Source: an uncultured Lachnospiraceae bacterium (GTDB lineage: Bacteria; Bacillota; Clostridia; Lachnospirales; Lachnospiraceae). Taken from it: a stretch of DNA of 9,092 bases. This document shows positions 1 to 5,870 of this stretch, piece after piece. The stretch is taken from the NCBI GenBank assembly GCA_947594085.1, contig CANQEB010000087.1:1-9092 (forward strand), in the 5' to 3' direction. The notes beneath the pieces were generated by a model. It had not been told where the DNA came from, ran no database searches, and saw only the letters and a program-made list of their open reading frames with translations. The translations under genes were made by a program, and so were the position numbers. The first letter of the stretch is position 1. Each line of letters begins with the position of its first letter.

Positions 1-1
1 C

Positions 2-1207
2 GCGCTCGGATTCGCGCACCGCGGCACAGAGGCGATGGTGATGCCGGCGTTCAACAAGGAGATCGCGACGACAGACTGCGTGAACTGTGGCCAGTGCCGT
101 GTGTACTGCCCGACCGGCGCGATCACGATTCACGAGAATTGTAGTGATGTGTGGGCGCTGCTCGCCGATCCGAATACGAAGGTAGTCGCGCAGGTTGCGC
201 CGGCGGTCCGCGTGGCGGTTGGAGACGCATTCGGACTGCCGAACGGCAAGAGCGTGATGGGGAAGATCGTCAACGCGCTGCACCGCATGGGCTTTGACGA
301 GGTGTATGATACGACCTTCAGCGCTGACCTGACCATCATGGAGGAGAGCGCGGAATTCCTCGACCGTGTTGCGAACGGTGGGACGCTTCCGCTGCTGACA
401 TCCTGCTGCCCGGCGTGGGTGAAGTTCGTGAAGGATCAGTATCCGGAGTTTATTCCGAACGTTTCCACCTGCCGTTCCCCGCAGGGGATGATGTCGGCGG
501 TTGTGAAGGAATATTTCCGCGATCCGGCGAACAACCCGGACGGCAAGAAGATCGTGATGGTCTCCATCATGCCGTGTACGGCGAAGAAGATGGAGGCGAA
601 GCGCCCGAACAGCTTCACGGACGGCGAGCCGGACACTGATCTGGTGCTGACATCCACGGAGCTGATCGAGATGATTCGGACGGCAGGAATCGACTTCGGA
701 AAGATTGATCCGGAATCCCCGGATATTCCGTTCGGGCTCGGTTCCGGTGGCGGCGTGATCTTCGGCGTGACAGGCGGTGTGACGGAGGCAGTGATCCGCA
801 GACTTGCGACGGACCACGAGCAGTCCACGATGGACAGCATTGCGGCCTGCGGCGTGCGCCAGGACGGTTTCATCCGTGAGTTCACGATTCAGTACAACGG
901 TATGGATGTCAATATCTGCGTGCTCTCCGGACTCGCGAACGCACATACCGTGCTGCAACAGGTGAAGAGCGGCGAGAAGAACTATCATCTGATCGAGGTT
1001 ATGGCCTGCCGCGGCGGTTGCGTCATGGGCGGCGGACAGCCGGTGCTCGCGGACGAGCTGACGAGAGCGGCGAGAACGGAGGGCATCTACAAGGCCGACA
1101 ACCGTTCCGCGATCAAGAAGTGTGATGAGAACCCGACGATCACGGCTCTGTACGATGGTCTCCTGAAGGGCAAGGAGCACAAGCTGTTGCACAATGAAGG
1201 CTACTAA
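2..1207 (+). CDS. hydA: [FeFe]-hydrogenase catalytic subunit, 5'-truncated by window edge
   Basis: Cytoplasmic iron-only hydrogenase that reduces protons to H2 (or oxidises H2) during fermentation. The frame is open from base 2 and reads into the usual 'FAHRGTEAMVMPAFN' lead-in, so the ATG at 35 is internal and the true start lies outside the window. Numbering from that Met, a [4Fe-4S] motif CVNCGQCRVYCP has Cys15, 18, 21 and 25. The three H-cluster signatures are intact: L1 TSCCPAW (122-128; Cys124 would be the proton-transfer Cys, Cys125 a ligand), L2 MPCTAKKME (Cys181) and L3 MACRGGCVMGGGQP (Cys325, Cys329). These are group A-type, so a catalytic rather than sensory enzyme is expected. The C-terminus ends in a short HKLLHNEGY tail, like the small-subunit tail of monomeric enzymes. 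Whether further N-terminal Fe-S domains exist (bifurcating HydA/HndD type versus simple ferredoxin type) cannot be seen. Confidence 0.96.
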   Translation, partial: ALGFAHRGTEAMVMPAFNKEIATTDCVNCGQCRVYCPTGAITIHENCSDVWALLADPNTKVVAQVAPAVRVAVGDAFGLPNGKSVMGKIVNALHRMGFDEVYDTTFSADLTIMEESAEFLDRVANGGTLPLLTSCCPAWVKFVKDQYPEFIPNVSTCRSPQGMMSAVVKEYFRDPANNPDGKKIVMVSIMPCTAKKMEAKRPNSFTDGEPDTDLVLTSTELIEMIRTAGIDFGKIDPESPDIPFGLGSGGGVIFGVTGGVTEAVIRRLATDHEQSTMDSIAACGVRQDGFIREFTIQYNGMDVNICVLSGLANAHTVLQQVKSGEKNYHLIEVMACRGGCVMGGGQPVLADELTRAARTEGIYKADNRSAIKKCDENPTITALYDGLLKGKEHKLLHNEGY

Positions 1208-1376
1208 AAGCGCGTGTGCCTGGCATTCGCCGGAGCGTTTGCCGCTGATATGTCGTCGGCAGATGAAATGACTGAGGACGAAGCAATTGCGGCAGAAATA
1301 GCGGCAGAAATAGCTCAAAGAGAATAGCTACAGTTGGAGTGATTGCACTTGAAATGACAAAACAAGAGTAAAAAAG
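1208..1376. other. Gene-free stretch after hydA, with a 12-nt tandem repeat
   Basis: No convincing gene. The hydA frame stays open for 39 codons past its TAA, to a TAG at 1325-1327, and includes an ATG at 1250 that would give a 25-residue acidic, Ala/Glu-rich peptide without a visible ribosome binding site. Within it gcggcagaaata is repeated exactly twice (1289-1300 and 1301-1312). It is probably a decayed or chance open frame ahead of the terminator. Confidence 0.45.
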
Positions 1377-1421
1377 AAACTCTGCGGAGAATGTGATTTT
1401 GTAATCTCTGCAGAGTTTTTT
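1377..1421. terminator. Bidirectional intrinsic terminator between convergent genes
   Basis: Stem 1377-1390 pairs with 1405-1418 (AACTCTGCGGAGA against TCTCTGCAGAGTT, with one G-T wobble) around a 14-nt loop. The hairpin runs into a T-run on the + strand (1416-1421) and, read on the - strand, into TTTCTTTTTT (1371-1380 region). It therefore can end both the rightward hydrogenase transcript and the leftward motor-pair transcript. Confidence 0.9.
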
Positions 1422-1509
1422 ATGTGGATTGAGCGTTTCGCCGGTGATGGGCGCTGCTATCCGCTGTGGCCGCTTGATGAGTGGAGGAACAGATGCAGGA
1501 TAGCGATAT

Positions 1510-2499
1510 TTACTGTACCGCCGGAGCTTCCGTGCTGCCTGTGAAATCCATGATCTGCTTCAACTCGTTGATCATTTCCTCGTCCTTGAGGCTAAACTTG
1601 ATCTCCACGCGCCTCGACGCGTCCATGTCGATCTGCCCGTTTTCGTCGAGAACCGGATTGCTCATGGAGTGGCCATTCGCGGTGATCTTCTCGCGGAGTG
1701 TGGCCAGCTCCTGCTCGGTCAGGAAGGCGTTGGCGTTCCCGAAGAGATAGTTGGCGACGGCCAGCGCGCGCTCCTGCGAGAGCTGCAGATTGTAGAGATA
1801 GTCGCCGCTCGTGTCGGTATAACCGTCGATGCGAACTTCGGCCAGATAATCCTGGTATTTCTCGGCCACAAGCACCTTGCAGTAGACCGGAAGCACTTGG
1901 CTGAGCATCGCGTTTCCTTCATCTGTGAGGACACTTTCATTGTGCGCGAAAAGCACATTGGAGTCAAGGGCGATTGAGCCGTCCGCTTCATCGATCGTGA
2001 CGCCCAGGTTGTTTTGGTCGAATTCCTGTTTCAGATCCGCGATCAGATCAGCCTTGATGCCGATGATCTGCTCGATTTTTTGTTGCTGTTGAGCCATCAG
2101 CGTCTCCTGCTCTTCGAGGGCGGCCTGCTGCTGGAGCATCAGAGAATTCTGCTTCTCCAGCTCCGACTGCTGGGAGAGGACGATGGCAGCCTGCTCATCC
2201 AGATCTTCCTGTTGCTGTGCGACGAGCGCAGCCTGCTCATCCAGATCCGCCTGCTGCTGTGTGAGGAGGGCGCTTTGCTCATCGAGAAGTCCCTGCCGTT
2301 CATCCAATTGTGCCTGAAGTTGGTCTTGTGTGAGTCGGTGCTGCGCTTCCTCGGCCAATCGCTCCTGATAATTCTTCTGCGCCTGCATGAACGAGATGCA
2401 CATGACAAGCACAAACAGCAGAAGAAGACCGGCCATCATATCAGAGTAGGAGCGCCAAATATTGTGACGCTCATATGTTTTCTTTCGCTTGGTATACAT
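1510..2499 (-). CDS. MotB/ZorB-like motor protein with OmpA-type peptidoglycan-binding domain
   Basis: Predicted cell-wall-anchored partner of the MotA/ZorA-like channel encoded just upstream. The 329 residues comprise a short basic cytoplasmic N-terminus (1-16), a single membrane helix (about 20-40) starting SDMMAGLLLLFVLVM, five 14-residue repeats rich in Gln and Leu (71-140, coiled coil), and an OmpA/MotB C-terminal domain (about 180-303). Asp20 sits where MotB and ZorB carry the ion-binding aspartate. The OmpA domain shows FAHNESVLTDEG, the IDGYTDTSGD motif and the LSQERA motif; Asp229 and Arg244 are the expected diaminopimelate-contacting positions. The ATG start is supported by GTGAGGG seven bases upstream. 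It is the second gene of a two-gene - strand unit, followed by a terminator. The pairing with a long-tailed channel protein favours a ZorB-like over a flagellar MotB assignment. The cellular function is unknown. Confidence 0.9.
   Translation of the reverse strand: MYTKRKKTYERHNIWRSYSDMMAGLLLLFVLVMCISFMQAQKNYQERLAEEAQHRLTQDQLQAQLDERQGLLDEQSALLTQQQADLDEQAALVAQQQEDLDEQAAIVLSQQSELEKQNSLMLQQQAALEEQETLMAQQQQKIEQIIGIKADLIADLKQEFDQNNLGVTIDEADGSIALDSNVLFAHNESVLTDEGNAMLSQVLPVYCKVLVAEKYQDYLAEVRIDGYTDTSGDYLYNLQLSQERALAVANYLFGNANAFLTEQELATLREKITANGHSMSNPVLDENGQIDMDASRRVEIKFSLKDEEMINELKQIMDFTGSTEAPAVQ
2080..2289 (-). repeat. Five tandem 14-residue (42-nt) coiled-coil repeats inside the MotB/ZorB-like gene
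   Basis: Residues 71-140 form five consecutive units of pattern xLDEQxxLxxQQQx: LLDEQSALLTQQQA, DLDEQAALVAQQQE, DLDEQAAIVLSQQS, ELEKQNSLMLQQQA and ALEEQETLMAQQQQ. Each unit equals two heptads, so the array reads as a continuous coiled coil between the membrane helix and the wall-binding domain. Units 2 and 3 are the most alike, which suggests duplication. Confidence 0.88.
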
Positions 2500-2506
2500 A
2501 AACTTG

Positions 2507-2513
2507 CCCTCAC
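2507..2513 (-). promoter_or_regulatory. Ribosome binding site of the MotB/ZorB-like gene
   Basis: Read on the - strand this is GTGAGGG, followed by seven bases and ATG. It fixes the start at 2499. Confidence 0.75.
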
Positions 2514-2526
2514 TTTATAACATTGC

Positions 2527-2595
2527 CCGGAAGACGAACATGCCTTCGGGAAGGACTTATAGGGGTATCCGCCCGGAAGCGTGTTCGCCTTCCGG
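2527..2595. repeat. 24-nt inverted repeat made of two hairpin-forming arms, between the two motor genes
   Basis: Arms 2527-2550 and 2572-2595 are reverse complements of each other except at four positions, all transitions. Each arm alone also folds: CCGGAAG (2573-2579) pairs perfectly with CTTCCGG (2589-2595), and the other arm forms a similar hairpin with a small bulge (2526-2533 with 2544-2550). The RNA could thus form two adjacent stem-loops with near-complementary loops, or one long hairpin around a 21-nt loop. It fills most of the gap between the two genes of the unit, so it may act in mRNA processing, stability or partial termination, or be a palindromic repeat insertion. No T-run follows on the - strand. 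Confidence 0.75.
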
Positions 2596-2619
2596 AGTGG
2601 AGTGATGCGAGCGAGCCGC

Positions 2620-4086
2620 CTATTTTTTGCGAAAACCACGGAACAGGCGCGGGCTGGCGATTTGCTCCTCAAGACTGTCGAGCTTTTTCAAGGTACGCTC
2701 AAGCAGCTCATCCGTGTCTGGCTTCTCCCCGGCGAGTGCCTGTTTGATCTCGACATCCTGCTGACGCTTCTGGACATCCTGAAGTCGGGCGGAAATGTCA
2801 GCAAGCTCCTGCTGCATCTCGCGGGAAGCCTGCACCGGACCCATGCGTGCAATCTCGTCGGAGTAGCCCTGCAAAGCCTGGCTGTTCTTCTCCCAGACGT
2901 CAGAGAACTTTTCGATGGATTGATACATGAAACGAATGTATTCCTGATAAGTGGCTTTCTGCTCTTCGTTGATGCGCATTGCATCGCGCTGTGCTGCAGC
3001 GATCTGGTCGAGCGCTTGCGCGTTGTAATCGCCCGTGCGGGAAAGGTCGTCTTGAAGCGACGTAAACGCCTGCTGCATACGCGAAATTGAGCGGTCCATA
3101 AATTCCATATAATTGCTCTGTGCCTTCTCAAGCTCGGAGACGCTCCTGCCGATGCGAGAGAAATCGTCAGCAAGCTCCTGGCGCATCTGCCCCATCACGG
3201 TTTCGCATACCTGAGCCATCACTTGTGCTTGATTTTGCGTGAAGGTGTCGACAATGCGGTTGATTCCGTCTGTCATACGCCCGAATGCCGGTGTGATGAC
3301 TTGCTCGAAGCTCTTTGCCATCTGGTCGACAAAGATGCCGGTCAACTCTTGTGTCATCTCCTCGCGGTCCTTTTGCTTGCCAAGTACACGTGAGAGAGAG
3401 TCGATCTCATAAGGAGGACGGACATTCAGGTAATAGGTATCCAGAAATTCCTCTGTCAGGGCGGAGAGGTTCGCGAACTCACTGCGCAGATCAAAGGAGT
3501 AGGCCAGTGACAGAGAAATACCGTAGATAGAGGTGATAAATGCCACTTTGATTCCGTTGATCAGAGGGGATACCGAGCCTGCCATCTGCTCGTAGCCGGA
3601 CGGGTCGAACTCGCGCAGGCCCATTACAAGACCAACGAATGTACCCAGGATACCAAGGCTTGTCAAAATGTCAGGAATCAGCTCCAGGATCCCGCGGCGC
3701 ACATAGTTCTCAATGACTTCCTCATTGATGAAATTCCGGATGTCACAGGATGAGTCTGAATTAAGCTTAGCCATGCGGCGGTATTGCTGGTAGCAGTCGT
3801 CCAGAAAGCGGTTCTGGAACAATGGATTTCCACCGGCGAGCACTGCGCCGTTCTCGGCTGCTTCTCGGATCGCGGCGGTGCCGTGTTTCAGCCCTCTGCA
3901 CACCCGCATCAGACGAAATACACCGAAAGCTATCGCGGCGAGGACCATGAGAAGCATCACGCCGAGAAACGCGAGGTTAAACATAAGAGTCCCTTGATCT
4001 ACATCCCGGCTGATGTAGGTGATGAAGGCACAGACCCCGATCGAGAGCACGGCAGCCAAGACGGAAACAATTCTTCGTGTGTACAA
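2620..4086 (-). CDS. MotA/TolQ/ExbB-family proton channel with long cytoplasmic tail (ZorA-like)
   Basis: Predicted ring-forming subunit of an ion-driven motor in the cytoplasmic membrane, working with the MotB/ZorB-like protein encoded downstream. The 488 residues have TM1 (about 6-25), TM2 (about 36-58), a cytoplasmic loop, TM3 (about 136-157; IPDILTSLGILGTFVGL) and TM4 (about 178-197; IKVAFITSIYGISLSLAYSF). A mostly helical, coiled-coil-prone tail from about 200 to the end follows. The LGTFVGL and FITSIYG motifs are those of MotA/TolQ/ExbB domains. Thr149 and Ser186 lie 37 residues apart, the same spacing as the pore-lining Thr and Ser that I recall for E. coli ZorA. The start is a TTG with a perfect AAGGAGG in front; no other start fits. 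A plain MotA or ExbB lacks such a tail (about 290 residues), so ZorA is the nearest known architecture. No other Zorya gene is present. Confidence 0.9.
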   Translation of the reverse strand: MYTRRIVSVLAAVLSIGVCAFITYISRDVDQGTLMFNLAFLGVMLLMVLAAIAFGVFRLMRVCRGLKHGTAAIREAAENGAVLAGGNPLFQNRFLDDCYQQYRRMAKLNSDSSCDIRNFINEEVIENYVRRGILELIPDILTSLGILGTFVGLVMGLREFDPSGYEQMAGSVSPLINGIKVAFITSIYGISLSLAYSFDLRSEFANLSALTEEFLDTYYLNVRPPYEIDSLSRVLGKQKDREEMTQELTGIFVDQMAKSFEQVITPAFGRMTDGINRIVDTFTQNQAQVMAQVCETVMGQMRQELADDFSRIGRSVSELEKAQSNYMEFMDRSISRMQQAFTSLQDDLSRTGDYNAQALDQIAAAQRDAMRINEEQKATYQEYIRFMYQSIEKFSDVWEKNSQALQGYSDEIARMGPVQASREMQQELADISARLQDVQKRQQDVEIKQALAGEKPDTDELLERTLKKLDSLEEQIASPRLFRGFRKK

Positions 4087-4093
4087 TAGAATA

Positions 4094-4100
4094 CCTCCTT
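4094..4100 (-). promoter_or_regulatory. Perfect Shine-Dalgarno fixing a TTG start for the ZorA-like gene
   Basis: Read on the - strand: AAGGAGG, then TATTCTA, then TTG. The ideal site with seven-base spacing supports the rare TTG start; the next in-frame ATG is about 35 codons in, inside the second membrane segment. Confidence 0.85.
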
Positions 4101-4139
4101 ATCTGAAAATAGTAGAATATTTTAGATTCATTTTTTCTT

Positions 4140-4168
4140 ATTATAAAAAAAAATAGGCTTTGAGTAAA
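4140..4168 (-). promoter_or_regulatory. Sigma-A-type promoter for the motor pair
   Basis: On the - strand: TTTACT (4163-4168), a 17-base T-rich spacer, and a consensus TATAAT (4140-4145). Transcription would start near 4133, giving a leader of about 47 bases before the TTG start. Confidence 0.7.
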
Positions 4169-4235
4169 GTATTTTAAAAAAGTTTAAGAAAGAAAGTGCT
4201 TCGGCCTGGTCTGGACAATAACAAAAAGTTTCTTG

Positions 4236-4263
4236 TTGACGAAGCGGGAAAATGCAGTAAAAT
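4236..4263 (+). promoter_or_regulatory. Sigma-A-type promoter for the malic enzyme gene
   Basis: TTGACG (4236-4241), a 16-base spacer and TAAAAT (4258-4263), about 33 bases before the GTG start. It is divergent from the motor-pair promoter within the same AT-rich gap (4101-4296). No clear operator dyad was seen between them. Confidence 0.65.
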
Positions 4264-4282
4264 AGTACTTGATTCATAATAC

Positions 4283-4288
4283 GGGAGG
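4283..4288 (+). promoter_or_regulatory. Ribosome binding site fixing the GTG start of the malic enzyme
   Basis: GGGAGG followed by eight bases and GTG at 4297. The resulting N-terminus (MDYAKESLRLH) matches the usual start of short bacterial malic enzymes. Confidence 0.75.
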
Positions 4289-4296
4289 ATGAGACT

Positions 4297-5469
4297 GTGG
4301 ATTACGCGAAGGAATCACTGAGACTTCACTACGAGTGGAAAGGTAAGCTGGAGATGACGGCAAGGGCGTCTGTGCGGGACAGGGAGGCGCTGTCGCTCGC
4401 GTACACGCCGGGTGTTGCGCAGCCGTGTCTGGAGATTCAGAAAGATATCAGCAAGAGCTATGAACTGACGCGGCGTTGGAACACAGTTGCGGTCGTGACA
4501 GACGGAACAGCAGTGCTCGGTCTGGGCGATATCGGGCCGGAGGCAGGCATGCCTGTGATGGAAGGAAAATGTGTATTGTTTAAGGAGTTTGGCGGGGTTG
4601 ACGCGATACCGCTGTGTGTGCGCAGCAAGGATGTGGATGACATTGTGAATACGGTTGCGCTGCTCTCAGGAAGCTTCGGCGGGGTGAATCTGGAGGACAT
4701 CAGCGCACCGAGGTGCTTTGAGATCGAGCAGAAATTGAAGGAGCGCTGTGATATCCCGATCTTCCACGATGATCAGCACGGCACGGCGGTCATTACCCTG
4801 GCGGGATTGATCAACGCGCTCAAGCTCGTGAAGAAGGATATAGGCGAGGTGAAGATTGTGACGAGCGGGGCCGGAGCGGCCGGGATCGCAATCATCCGTT
4901 TGCTGATGAGTATGGGACTGAAGAATGTCGTGATGACAGACCGGGTAGGAGCGATTTATGAGGGGCGCGAGGGCTTGAACCCGATCAAGCAGGAGATGGC
5001 GAAGATCACGAACCAGAGTGGCGAAAAAGGTACGCTGGCGGAGGTCATCAAAGGTGCGGATGTGTTTATCGGGGTATCGGCCCCGGGTACACTGACGAAG
5101 GAGATGGTACAGTCGATGGCGAAGGATCCGATCATTTTCGCGTGTGCAAATCCGACGCCGGAGATCTTCCCGGAGGAGGCGAAGGCCGGAGGGGCTGCGG
5201 TCGTGTCGACCGGGCGCAGCGATTACCCGAATCAGGTCAATAATGTTCTGGCATTTCCGGGTATTTTTCGGGGAGCGCTTGATGTGCGGGCTTCCGACAT
5301 CAACGATGAGATGAAGGTCGCGGCGGCGTACGCGCTGGCCGGACTGGTCAGCGAGGAGGAATTGAATGCAGATTACATCCTCCCGGCGGCGTTTGACCCG
5401 CGTGTGAAGGACGCAGTGGCGCAGGCGGTCGCCGCGGCAGCCAAGAAGAGCGGCGTGGCGAGGATCTGA
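4297..5469 (+). CDS. NAD(P)-dependent malic enzyme (oxaloacetate-decarboxylating), short form
   Basis: Converts L-malate to pyruvate and CO2 while reducing NAD(P)+; cytoplasmic, linking C4 acids to pyruvate and fermentation. The 390 residues match the short bacterial form without the phosphotransacetylase-like extension. Visible motifs: LAYTPGVAQPC with the catalytic Tyr36; VTDGTAVLGLGDIG (about 67-80); MPVMEGK with catalytic Lys91; the metal ligands Glu133-Asp134 (LEDISAP) and Asp158-Asp159 (FHDDQHGTA); the Rossmann glycine loop GAGAAG (191-196); NPTPEI (Asn285); and VNNVLAFPG (Asn315-316). An Asp follows the second Rossmann strand (VVMTDR, Asp215), which would favour NAD+ over NADP+, but that is only suggestive. 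The start is GTG with a good ribosome binding site. It heads a same-strand run with the CxxC protein and DUF362 genes and has its own promoter. Confidence 0.96.
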   Translation: MDYAKESLRLHYEWKGKLEMTARASVRDREALSLAYTPGVAQPCLEIQKDISKSYELTRRWNTVAVVTDGTAVLGLGDIGPEAGMPVMEGKCVLFKEFGGVDAIPLCVRSKDVDDIVNTVALLSGSFGGVNLEDISAPRCFEIEQKLKERCDIPIFHDDQHGTAVITLAGLINALKLVKKDIGEVKIVTSGAGAAGIAIIRLLMSMGLKNVVMTDRVGAIYEGREGLNPIKQEMAKITNQSGEKGTLAEVIKGADVFIGVSAPGTLTKEMVQSMAKDPIIFACANPTPEIFPEEAKAGGAAVVSTGRSDYPNQVNNVLAFPGIFRGALDVRASDINDEMKVAAAYALAGLVSEEELNADYILPAAFDPRVKDAVAQAVAAAAKKSGVARI

Positions 5470-5570
5470 TGATAAACGTGATGAGGGCATGAGAATCGGG
5501 AGAGAAAGGTTGCCTGAAGAAGCCCAGGCTCTATAGCCCTGAATAAACACCAGGGGAAGAGGTAGAAGAC

Positions 5571-5789
5571 GTGTTTGGAAGAAGAAAAGCGAGACAGGAA
5601 CAGAAGACGTATGACGCGGAGCATTACAGGCCGGTGCTGCGATGTAGTATCTGCAACGGCGAACAGGTTGCCGGTTTTAAGAACCTGGAGACAGGAAAAT
5701 TTGAGGAAGCCGCGCTGATTCGCAATGAGCGGGAACTTGCCGATTTTATGGCACAGTATGGCTTGGATCATATCGATAAGGAATACTGA
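5571..5789 (+). CDS. Small conserved-looking CxxC protein, function unknown
   Basis: A 72-residue soluble protein starting at GTG, with a purine-rich AAGAGG ribosome binding site eight bases upstream. The N-terminus is basic (MFGRRKARQEQK). A central segment, RPVLRCSICNGEQVAGFK, contains a single CxxC pair (Cys25, Cys28). An acidic C-terminal helix follows (RNERELADFMAQYGLDHIDK). No membrane segment or signal peptide is present. I do not recognise a characterised family. As I recall, similar small proteins in Lachnospiraceae are sometimes mislabelled aspartate dehydrogenase, which is impossible at this size. It sits about 100 bases after the malic enzyme gene and 81 before the DUF362 gene with no terminator, so cotranscription is likely. 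Two cysteines alone could form a redox pair or half of a metal site in a dimer. Confidence 0.78.
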   Translation: MFGRRKARQEQKTYDAEHYRPVLRCSICNGEQVAGFKNLETGKFEEAALIRNERELADFMAQYGLDHIDKEY

Positions 5790-5870
5790 CCGAAATCGGC
5801 AGAAATCTGGAAGTGTATAGGAAGGATTAGGATGATCGCCTGACGGATAAAAAAGAGCGAGGACTATATT

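Noticed and set aside
1422..1544. Possible 40-residue + strand peptide beginning at ATG 1422
   Set aside because: It starts inside the terminator tail, has no ribosome site and overlaps the end of the - strand motor gene.
2014..2520. Long Leu-rich open frame on the + strand opposite the MotB/ZorB-like gene
   Set aside because: It is the antisense reading of the Gln-rich coiled-coil codons; no ribosome binding site, and the - strand frame has clear domain matches.
1510..4086. Complete Zorya defence system
   Set aside because: Only ZorA-like and ZorB-like genes are present; no zorC, zorD helicase or zorE nuclease is seen, and the flanking genes are metabolic.
1510..4086. Flagellar stator motA-motB
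   Set aside because: The channel protein has a long C-terminal tail, unlike MotA, and no flagellar or chemotaxis gene is nearby.
5470..5570. Two small 5-bp hairpins between the malic enzyme and CxxC genes
   Set aside because: Short stems without a T-run or conserved riboswitch features; no regulatory call is justified.
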